Position numbers and translations under genes: made by a program
Part shown: positions 57,772-64,000 of the stretch, in pieces
Numbering within the stretch: position 1 is the stretch's first letter
Layout of the letters: every line of letters begins with the position of its first letter
Notes under the pieces: model-generated
What the model was told of the DNA's origin: nothing
Databases searched by the model: none
Seen by the model: the letters and a program-made list of their open reading frames with translations, nothing else
DNA from: Corynebacterium kalidii
GTDB taxonomy: Bacteria; Actinomycetota; Actinomycetes; Mycobacteriales; Mycobacteriaceae
DNA: 64,000 bases
Direction: 5' to 3'
Assembly: GCF_022869005.1 (NCBI RefSeq)
Contig: NZ_JALIEA010000017.1
Location: 558,001 to 622,000, forward strand

Positions 57772-59303
57772 GCACCGCACCACGCCGGCTGATCGGCACC
57801 GAGACCGAGTTCGGCATCATCGCCCCGGGCGACCCCTACGCCAGCCCGATCGAGACCTCCACCCAGGCGGTCGTCGCCTACGCCGGCGCCACGGGGCTGG
57901 GGGTGAACCGACGCACCCGGTGGGACTACAACGCCGAGTCGCCGCTGCGCGACGTGCGCGGCTTCGACCTGCGCCGCTACCGCACCGCCCCCGTCGTCGA
58001 CCCCAACGCGCTGGGCTCGGCGAACGTGGTCACCACCGCCGGCGCCCGGTTCTACGTGGACCACGCGCACCCGGAGTACTCGTCGCCGGAGACCACCAAC
58101 GCCTGGGACGCGGTGATCTGGGACAAGGCCGGCGAGCTGGTGATGCACACCGCCGCACAGGCGTCCGCGGCGGTGGACGACCAGCCGGCGCTGACGATCC
58201 ACAAGAACAACGTGGACGGCAAGGGCGCCTCCTACGGCGCCCACGAGAACTACCTCTACCCCCGGTCCTACGACGCCGAGGCGGTGCAGGCCGCGCTGAT
58301 TCCCCACTTCGTGACCCGTCAGGTCTACACCGGGGCCGGACGGCTCGGCCTGGGGGCCGAGAGCCAGACCCCCGGTTTCCAGATCAGCCAGCGGGCCGAC
58401 TACATCGAGACGACCGTGTCGCTGGAGACCACCCTGAACCGCGGCATCATCAACACCCGCGACGAGTCCCACGTCGGCGACGACTGGGCCCGGATGCACG
58501 TCATCATCGGCGACGCGAACCTCTCGGAGTACGCGACCTTCCTCAAGCTCGGCACCACGGCGCTGGTCCTCGACGCCGTCGGTGCGGGCGCGGACTTCTC
58601 GGACCTGGCCCTGTACGAACCGGTCGCCGCCGTCCGGCAGATCTCCCGTGACCTGGACTGTTCGGCACCGGTGCGGCTCTACGGCAACGTGGAGCGCACC
58701 GCGGTCGAGATCCAGCGGGAGATCCGTCGTCGGGTCGTCGAGGCCGTCCCGGCCGCGCACCGGCACGACGGGGACGACCTCGTGCTCGAGGTGTGGGGGG
58801 AGATCCTCGACGACCTGGAGCGCGACCCGGCGAGCACCGCCGACCGTCTGGACTGGACCGCCAAGCTCAGCCTGCTCACCGCCTACCGCGCCCGCGGACT
58901 CGACTGGGACCACCCGACGATGGCCGTGGTCGACATCCAGTACCACGACATCGACCCGGCGAAGGGCCTGTACAACGCCCTGGTCCGGAAGGGCAGGATG
59001 CGCACCCTCGTCCCCGCCGACGATGTCGCCGCCGCGGCTGCCCGGGCCCCGGCCGACACGCGGGCCTGGCTGCGTGGCGAGGTGGCCCGCCGGTTCTCCG
59101 GTGACCTGCTCGCGGCGAACTGGGACACCCTGGTCCTCGACACCCCCTACGGGGCGTCGTCGACGACCCGCGTCCTGCTCCCTGACCCGTTGCAGGGCAC
59201 CGCGGCGCAGCTGCAGGACGCCCTGGCCGACGTCGACGACGCCGCCGGGCTCGTCCGGGTCCTCGGGGAGCTGCTCCCGGGCTCCCTCGGCGGTGTCGAC
59301 TGA
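57768..59303 (+). CDS. dop: Pup deamidase/depupylase Dop
   Basis: This 511-residue enzyme of the glutamine synthetase-like superfamily deamidates the C-terminal Gln of Pup to Glu and removes Pup from targets. The N-terminal GTETEFGIIAPG holds the metal-binding Glu residues. A Dop-specific insert of about 40 residues follows (near PIETSTQAVVAYAG to VVDPNALG), which pafA lacks. The GTG at 57768 overlaps the arc stop. The order arc-dop-pup-pafA is the standard pupylation cluster. Confidence 0.96.
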   Translation: MSTAPRRLIGTETEFGIIAPGDPYASPIETSTQAVVAYAGATGLGVNRRTRWDYNAESPLRDVRGFDLRRYRTAPVVDPNALGSANVVTTAGARFYVDHAHPEYSSPETTNAWDAVIWDKAGELVMHTAAQASAAVDDQPALTIHKNNVDGKGASYGAHENYLYPRSYDAEAVQAALIPHFVTRQVYTGAGRLGLGAESQTPGFQISQRADYIETTVSLETTLNRGIINTRDESHVGDDWARMHVIIGDANLSEYATFLKLGTTALVLDAVGAGADFSDLALYEPVAAVRQISRDLDCSAPVRLYGNVERTAVEIQREIRRRVVEAVPAAHRHDGDDLVLEVWGEILDDLERDPASTADRLDWTAKLSLLTAYRARGLDWDHPTMAVVDIQYHDIDPAKGLYNALVRKGRMRTLVPADDVAAAAARAPADTRAWLRGEVARRFSGDLLAANWDTLVLDTPYGASSTTRVLLPDPLQGTAAQLQDALADVDDAAGLVRVLGELLPGSLGGVD

Positions 59304-59369
59304 TATCCTGTAGGCACCGGAACACAGATTCCACCATCGCTCTAGCACTCGTGAAGGAAGTGGTTCCCC

Positions 59370-59594
59370 ATGGCAGCCGGATCAGGCTCGACGGGCGGCT
59401 CCAGCCAAAACCAGGTCCACGGGGGGCGCGGGCCCGACGACGGTGACGTCGCCGGTGCCACCGACCCCGTCGCCTCCGGCCAGGAGCAGCTCAGGGTCAG
59501 TGGCACCGACGACCTGCTCGACGAGATCGACGGCCTGCTGGAGTCCAATGCCGAGGAGTTCGTGAAGTCCTACGTCCAGAAGGGCGGGCAGTAG
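59370..59594 (+). CDS. pup: Prokaryotic ubiquitin-like protein Pup
   Basis: This 74-residue, mostly disordered protein is Pup. The C-terminal half has the Mpa/PafA-binding helix (DDLLDEIDGLLESNAEEFVKSYVQ), and the protein ends in GGQ. The final Gln must be deamidated by Dop before PafA can link it to lysines. GAAGGAAG lies upstream of the ATG. The N-terminal half is Gly, Ser and Asp-rich as usual. It is followed 11 bp later by pafA, with no prcBA genes between. Confidence 0.97.
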   Translation: MAAGSGSTGGSSQNQVHGGRGPDDGDVAGATDPVASGQEQLRVSGTDDLLDEIDGLLESNAEEFVKSYVQKGGQ

Positions 59595-59605
59595 TCACGG
59601 CGGCC

Positions 59606-61030
59606 GTGTTCACCCGCCGGATCATGGGCCTGGAGACCGAGTTCGGCATCACCAGCGTCCTGGACAGCCACCGGCGGCTGGGCCCGGACGAGGTCGCCCG
59701 GCACCTCTTCGCCCCGGTGGTGGAGCGCTACCGCAGCAGCAACGTCTACTGGCCCAACGCCTCGCGGGTGTACCTCGACGTCGGCGCGCACCCGGAGTTC
59801 GCCACCGCCGAGTGCGACTCGCTCCACCAACTCATCACCTACGACCGGGCGGGGGACCAGATCTTCCACGACCTGGCGTCGCGCTGTGAGACGTCGCTGG
59901 CGGAGCGGGGGATCGGCGGCAAGGTCTACCTGCTCAAGAACAACACCGACTCGGTCGGCAACTCCTACGGCTGCCACGAGAACTACCTGGTGGGCCGGGA
60001 CATGCCCTTGAAGAGCCTGTCGGCCCAACTGCTGCCGTTCCTGGTCACCCGGCAGCTGATCTGCGGGGCCGGCAAGATCAGTGTGCCGACCGCCGGCGCC
60101 CCGAACGAGAACTTCGGGCCCGGGTACTGCCTGTCCCAACGCGCCGACCACGTGTGGGAGGGGGTGTCCTCGGCGACGACACGCTCCCGGCCGATCATCA
60201 ACACCCGCGACGAGCCGCACGCGGACTCCTCCCGGTTCCGCCGGCTGCACATCATCGTCGGCGACTCCAACATGTCCGAGACGACCACCGCCCTGAAGGT
60301 GGGGTCGACGCTCCTGGTGCTGGAGATGATCGAGGCCGGGGTCGACCTGCCGGACCGCGAGCTGTCCAACGAGATCCGGTCGATCCGCGAGATCGCCCGG
60401 GATTCCACGGGGACCACCCCGCTGGCGCTGCGCGACGGCGGCACCGCGACACCGCTGGGCATCCAGCGCGACTTCCACGCCGCGGCGGTGCGCTGGATGG
60501 AGGACCGTCCGGAGCCGGCCGAGGGCGCCCCAGGGACACCGCGCGACCAGCTGCTCCCGGTGGTCGACCTGTGGGGCCGGGTGCTCGACGGGGCGGAGTC
60601 CGGTGACTTCTCCGCGGTTGACACGGAGATCGACTGGGTGATCAAGAAGAAGCTCCTCGACCGGATCGCCGAGCGCGGCGGTCTGGAGATCACCGACCCG
60701 CGGCTCGCCCAGGTCGACCTGACCTACCACGACATCAACCCGGACCGCGGCCTGTTCCACCTGCTGGCCCGCAGGGGAGAGGTCGCCACCCTCGTCGACC
60801 CCGACGACATCACCGCCGCGACGTACACGGCACCCACCACCACGCGCGCCGCCGCCCGGGGCCGGTTCCTCACCGCGGCGCTGGACAGCCACCGCCAGAC
60901 GACGGTCGACTGGACGCGGCTGAAGGTCAACGGCGACGGCGGCGACGAGATCGTCCTGCCCGACCCCTTCGACCCCACCGCCGAGGGGCTGGAGCACCTC
61001 CTCGACATCCTCGCGGAGCCCTCGCCGTGA
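59606..61030 (+). CDS. pafA: Pup ligase PafA
   Basis: This 474-residue Pup-protein ligase joins the C-terminal Glu of Pup to substrate lysines in an ATP-dependent reaction. It has the carboxylate-amine ligase core: MGLETEFGIT with metal-binding Glu, HPEFATAECDS, NSYGCHENYLV and RLHIIVGDSNMSE. The short N-terminus distinguishes it from Dop. GTG at 59606 is used. It overlaps pafB by 4 bp (GTGA). Confidence 0.96.
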   Translation: MFTRRIMGLETEFGITSVLDSHRRLGPDEVARHLFAPVVERYRSSNVYWPNASRVYLDVGAHPEFATAECDSLHQLITYDRAGDQIFHDLASRCETSLAERGIGGKVYLLKNNTDSVGNSYGCHENYLVGRDMPLKSLSAQLLPFLVTRQLICGAGKISVPTAGAPNENFGPGYCLSQRADHVWEGVSSATTRSRPIINTRDEPHADSSRFRRLHIIVGDSNMSETTTALKVGSTLLVLEMIEAGVDLPDRELSNEIRSIREIARDSTGTTPLALRDGGTATPLGIQRDFHAAAVRWMEDRPEPAEGAPGTPRDQLLPVVDLWGRVLDGAESGDFSAVDTEIDWVIKKKLLDRIAERGGLEITDPRLAQVDLTYHDINPDRGLFHLLARRGEVATLVDPDDITAATYTAPTTTRAAARGRFLTAALDSHRQTTVDWTRLKVNGDGGDEIVLPDPFDPTAEGLEHLLDILAEPSP

Positions 61031-62013
61031 GCCCCGCGAACCGCCCGGCGGAGATCCACTGGGACCCGGCGTCGTCGCGGCTGCTCAACCTCGTGCTGGC
61101 CCTGACGGACCGGTCACGGTCGCTCCAGTGGATCCGGACGCACGTCGACGGCTACTCCGGGGACGTCGAGACCGTCCGCCGGCGCTTCGACCGCGACCGG
61201 CCGCTCCTCGACGAGCTCGGCCTGGTCGTCGTGGAAACCGCCGGCACCGACGACGACGGACACCCCGAGGTCCGGTACGGGATCGACCCCGCCCCGAGTT
61301 TCCTGCCCGACCTCGCCGTCACCGACGCCCGGTGGCAGGCCCTGCGCCCTGCCGCGCAGTGGGTCCCGAACCAGTCGCTCGCCGCCCCGGTGCGCCAGGC
61401 GCTGCAGAAACTGTCGACGGTGGCACCGGCGTCCGACCTCGACGACGGCCCCGGGTTCTCCGCCCCGGTGCCCGACGCCGTCGACCTCACCGACGCCGAC
61501 ATCGAGGCGCTGAACGTGGCGATGGACCGTAACCTGAGCCTGCGGTTCCACTACTGGCCGGCGTTGACCGAGGATCCGCAGCTACGCCGTCTGGACCCGT
61601 GGGGTGTCGCCGCCGTCGACGGCAGGCTCTACCTCACCGGGTTCGACCTCGACCGGGACAGCCAACGGACGTTCCGGCTCTCGCGCATCGCCGACCTGGA
61701 GGCCGCCGCCACCCTGATCCGCCACCCCGCACCGGACCGTCCCGTCGCCGAGCTGGTGACCGAGGGGCTCCGCGCCTCCTCGACGATGGTCACCGCCCGG
61801 GTGCGTTTCCTCACCGACGGCGCCCAGGAACTCCGTGCCCTGGCGTCTCCCGACGGCCTGGTCGGCCCGGTCGACCGGCGGTGGCTGGTCCGCACGGCCG
61901 CCTCCTACGCCACGGACTGCCTCGTCGTCGACCCGCCGGACGTCGTCGCCGACATCGTCACGCACCTGGAGGATGCCGTGCGCACCTTCGGGGGAGAGGA
62001 GCACCGGCCGTGA
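61027..62013 (+). CDS. pafB: WYL-domain regulator PafB
   Basis: This 328-residue protein has an N-terminal winged helix-turn-helix (RLLNLVLALTDRSRSLQWIRTHV) and a C-terminal WYL domain with LRFHYWPA and DPWGVAAVDGRLYLTG. PafBC heterodimers activate DNA-damage genes in mycobacteria, independently of LexA and RecA. It is coupled to pafA and to pafC by 4-bp overlaps. The DNA-damage role is established for the family but not shown here. Confidence 0.94.
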   Translation: MSPANRPAEIHWDPASSRLLNLVLALTDRSRSLQWIRTHVDGYSGDVETVRRRFDRDRPLLDELGLVVVETAGTDDDGHPEVRYGIDPAPSFLPDLAVTDARWQALRPAAQWVPNQSLAAPVRQALQKLSTVAPASDLDDGPGFSAPVPDAVDLTDADIEALNVAMDRNLSLRFHYWPALTEDPQLRRLDPWGVAAVDGRLYLTGFDLDRDSQRTFRLSRIADLEAAATLIRHPAPDRPVAELVTEGLRASSTMVTARVRFLTDGAQELRALASPDGLVGPVDRRWLVRTAASYATDCLVVDPPDVVADIVTHLEDAVRTFGGEEHRP

Positions 62014-63074
62014 CCGACCCCGTTCCCCGCCGACGCACCGTCGGCTACACCACCTGGCAGGTCCGTCGCGTCCTGGCGGTCATCGCCTGGTTCCGGCACC
62101 ATCCGGACGGCTCGTTGATGCGCGCGGCGGCCCAGTTCGGGGTGTCCGTGCCCCAGCTACGCCACGAGCTGACCCAGGCGGCGACCTGCGGTCTCCCGCC
62201 GTACCTGCCAGGGTCGTTGCTGGAGTTCTCGACCTCCGGGATGCACGTGGACGTCGTCACCTCCCTCGGCCTCGACCGGGCACCGTCGCTGACGGCGGCG
62301 GAGTCGGGGGCCCTGCTGCTCAGCCTGGAACGCCTGGCCAGCGTGATGTCCGGCCCCGGCCGGGCGGACGTGGACTCCGCCGCGGAGATGATCCGTGACC
62401 TGCAGCAGGACGTCCGGGACCGCCGCGACCGGTTCGTCCCCGACGAGTTCACCACCGCGTCCCGGCCCACGGTGGCGGGCGACGGCCCGGGGCAGGGGAC
62501 GGCCCCGGTGCTGGCGGAGAACCTGCCGGCCCTACGCGAGGCGCTGTCGACGCGCCGGTGGATCGAGCTGACCTACCGGTCGGCGTCCTCGGACTCGGTG
62601 ACCCCACGCACCCTGGTTCCCGACCAGCTGGAGTTCATCGACGGGCAGGCCTACCTCTGGGCCCGCGGGGACGCGCCGGACACGGTCGACCAGCGGTGCT
62701 TCAACGTCTCCCGGATGTCGTCGGTCCGGGTGACCGACCGGCCCGCGCCCCCGGCCCGCGAACGGACGGTCGACGCCGAGGACCCGTTCGGCTTCGACCG
62801 CGACGGACAGCGCTGGGCCGTGATCGAGCTCGAGGACGACGCCGCCTGGATGTTCGAGTACCTGCCGATCTGGCAGGTGGACGGCCCCGGCCCGTTGCGC
62901 GCGGCGATCCCGGACACGGGGGACTGGTTGGAGCGTTTCCTCCTGGCCTACGCACCGTCGATCCGCGGGGTCGTCGCCCCGGACGGCCTGCAGGACACCC
63001 CGGGGTGTGATCTCGGACACCGTGTGGCCGCCCGGGCCCGCGCTGCGGTGGATGCCTACCGCTCACTGGCGTAG
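62010..63074 (+). CDS. pafC: WYL-domain regulator PafC
   Basis: This 354-residue paralogue of PafB also has a winged helix (VRRVLAVIAWFRHHPDGSLMRAA) and a WYL domain: WIELTYRSASSDSVTPRTLVP followed by FIDGQAYLWARGD. It forms the heterodimer with PafB. The GTG at 62010 overlaps the pafB stop, with GGGGGAGAGGAG as ribosome site. The next genes are tatA, as in M. tuberculosis. Confidence 0.93.
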   Translation: MTDPVPRRRTVGYTTWQVRRVLAVIAWFRHHPDGSLMRAAAQFGVSVPQLRHELTQAATCGLPPYLPGSLLEFSTSGMHVDVVTSLGLDRAPSLTAAESGALLLSLERLASVMSGPGRADVDSAAEMIRDLQQDVRDRRDRFVPDEFTTASRPTVAGDGPGQGTAPVLAENLPALREALSTRRWIELTYRSASSDSVTPRTLVPDQLEFIDGQAYLWARGDAPDTVDQRCFNVSRMSSVRVTDRPAPPARERTVDAEDPFGFDRDGQRWAVIELEDDAAWMFEYLPIWQVDGPGPLRAAIPDTGDWLERFLLAYAPSIRGVVAPDGLQDTPGCDLGHRVAARARAAVDAYRSLA

Positions 63075-63089
63075 GGTTATCCCTGACTG

Positions 63090-63110
63090 AGTCATGGCTC
63101 ATCCATGACT
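63090..63110. repeat. 8-bp inverted repeat before tatA
   Basis: AGTCATGG (63090-63097) and CCATGACT (63103-63110) are perfect complements with a CTCAT spacer. It lies 28 bp upstream of the tatA ATG and may be an operator or an mRNA hairpin. The right arm is followed by GACCC. Confidence 0.6.
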
Positions 63111-63138
63111 GACCCACGCGACGGAAAGGCACTGCCCC

Positions 63139-63405
63139 ATGGGATCCCTCGGTTGGCCTGAGATTCTTATCATTCTCCTCGTCATCGTCCTGCTCTTCGG
63201 GGCGGCGAAGCTGCCGACCCTCGCCCGGTCCGCCGGCAGGTCGATGCGTATCTTCAAGTCCGAGATGAACGAGATGAAGAACGACGGCAAGCCGTCGCCC
63301 GTCGAGGGGGCCGTACCGCCGGCCGCCGACACCGTCGTCCCCGACCCGGCGACGAAGCCGGCTACTGACCCGGTCACCGACCCGACCAAGAAGAACCAGG
63401 CCTGA
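63139..63405 (+). CDS. tatA: Twin-arginine translocase TatA, copy 1
   Basis: This 88-residue protein has a single short membrane helix (PEILIILLVIVLLFGAAKLP), then the amphipathic helix LARSAGRSMRIFKSEMNEMK and a Pro/Thr/Asp-rich tail. TatA oligomers form the protein-conducting pore for folded substrates. The gene follows pafC and precedes a second tatA. GGAAAGG lies upstream of the ATG. Confidence 0.93.
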   Translation: MGSLGWPEILIILLVIVLLFGAAKLPTLARSAGRSMRIFKSEMNEMKNDGKPSPVEGAVPPAADTVVPDPATKPATDPVTDPTKKNQA

Positions 63406-63427
63406 CCGGCCGAGGAGTGATCACCAC

Positions 63428-63685
63428 ATGATGCCCGGACCCATGCAATTGCTCATTATCGTCCTCGTTGTCGTCCTGCTGTTCGGCGCTTCCAAGCTGC
63501 CGACCATGGCACGCTCGCTGGGGCGGTCGATGCGCATCTTCAAGTCCGAGATGAACGAGATGAAGAAGGACGGTGCGGCACCCCAGGTCGAGCAGGCCGC
63601 CGCGCCGGCGGCGTCCGTGGAGGACGAGCCGGTCACCGCGACCGACCTGAACGACCTGAAGGCCACCCCGACCCGCAATGACTGA
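63428..63685 (+). CDS. Twin-arginine translocase TatA, copy 2
   Basis: This 85-residue paralogue has a membrane segment (MQLLIIVLVVVLLFGASKLP) and shares GRSMRIFKSEMNEMK with copy 1 almost without change, also at DNA level. Its tail differs (Ala/Pro/Glu-rich). It starts MMPGPMQLL; either of the two first ATGs could be used. Its last codons overlap tatC by 8 bp. It is probably a second TatA component or a TatB-like partner, and the lack of the longer TatB helix supports TatA. Confidence 0.92.
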   Translation: MMPGPMQLLIIVLVVVLLFGASKLPTMARSLGRSMRIFKSEMNEMKKDGAAPQVEQAAAPAASVEDEPVTATDLNDLKATPTRND

Positions 63686-64000
63686 CCGTTCTCCCGACGC
63701 CCCCCGTCGCGTCCGGGTGCCCCGCACACGTCTGGCGAGGAAGCGTCGTCGGCCGACCGAGGCCGAGATGTCCCTCGTCGAGCACCTCAAGGAGCTCCGG
63801 CGGCGGATCCTCGTCGCGCTCGCGGCGATCGGCGTCGGCACGATCCTTGGGTACCTGTGGTACGGCCACGGCGTCCTGGGGACCCCGAGCCTCGGTGAAC
63901 TGCTGAAGGCCCCGTACTGCGAGCTCCCGCCCGAACAGCGGTTCGGCGGGGAGCTCACCGGCGAATGCCGGCTGCTCGCCACCAGCCCGTTCGAGATGTT
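63678..64000 (+). CDS. tatC: Twin-arginine translocase TatC (partial, N-terminal part)
   Basis: The first 107 codons are inside the window. The protein starts with a basic tail and has EMSLVEHLKELRRRILVAL, the conserved N-terminal TatC stretch that binds twin-arginine signal peptides, followed by the first membrane segment (ALAAIGVGTILGYLWYG). The periplasmic loop ends with LLATSPFEMF, the typical start of the second segment. The ATG at 63678 overlaps the second tatA by 8 bp. The gene runs off the window. Confidence 0.95.
   Translation, partial: MTDRSPDAPRRVRVPRTRLARKRRRPTEAEMSLVEHLKELRRRILVALAAIGVGTILGYLWYGHGVLGTPSLGELLKAPYCELPPEQRFGGELTGECRLLATSPFEM

Overview
The window is high-GC DNA from a mycolic-acid actinobacterium, almost certainly a Corynebacterium or close relative (Corynebacteriaceae, Mycobacteriales). 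The evidence is gene order: ppc-secG, tkt-tal-zwf-opcA-pgl, ctaB/ctaA, an ABC pair next to mptB, sufR-B-D-C-S-U-T, an ABC-F gene, acn-acnR, an NlpC/P60 hydrolase, PEBP/pyrD/lppL-like/uppP/mshC, hisE-hisG-aspA, trmI-arc-dop-pup-pafA-pafBC-tatA-tatC. This is the mosaic expected from C. glutamicum and M. tuberculosis. The pup and pafA genes lie next to each other with no prcBA between them, and the Arc/Mpa ATPase lacks a proteasome-docking tail; both features are typical of corynebacteria. The species cannot be fixed from the sequence alone. The very high GC and a single-chain lycopene cyclase argue against C. glutamicum itself.

Layout. 1-7.3 kb: end of ppc, secG, then the pentose-phosphate operon on the minus strand with 4-bp stop/start overlaps from zwf to pgl. 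7.5-13.2 kb: heme A synthesis (ctaB, ctaA), a two-gene ABC exporter and the mannosyltransferase mptB. 13.4-19.7 kb: the Suf iron-sulfur operon headed by its repressor sufR. 19.7-23.1 kb: lycopene cyclase diverging from an ABC-F ATPase. 23.1-23.5 kb: a non-coding array of 147-bp structured tandem repeats. 23.5-28 kb: an FMN lactate oxidase-family enzyme, a membrane protein, a PFL/UPF0210 protein with its ACT partner, and acnR. 28-34 kb: aconitase, a small membrane protein and a secreted NlpC/P60 hydrolase. 34-43.2 kb: hypothetical proteins, a VTT membrane protein, tRNA-Leu(GAG), a PEBP protein, pyrD, a lipoprotein, uppP and mshC. 43.2-47.5 kb: thioesterase, HAD phosphatase, hisE, hisG, aspA. 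47.6-55.1 kb: a DUF1266-like protein, Sir2, two duplicated FAD oxidases coupled to a RecB-like nuclease, and a YyaL-type thioredoxin-fold protein. 55.1-64 kb: trmI, the complete pupylation set, pafBC, two tatA genes and the start of tatC.

Shared logic. Most of the window is core metabolism and envelope biology: NADPH supply (PPP), cofactor assembly (heme A, Fe-S, mycothiol), Fe-S enzymes that use it (aconitase, RecB-like nuclease), cell-wall building and cutting (MptB, UppP, NlpC/P60) and protein export (SecG, Tat). Many genes have a TANNNT -10 hexamer only 6-8 nt before the start codon, which points to widespread leaderless mRNAs. The least explained element is the 147-bp repeat array before the lactate oxidase-family gene; one stem in it shows a compensatory base change. 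No phage, IS element or CRISPR array was seen.
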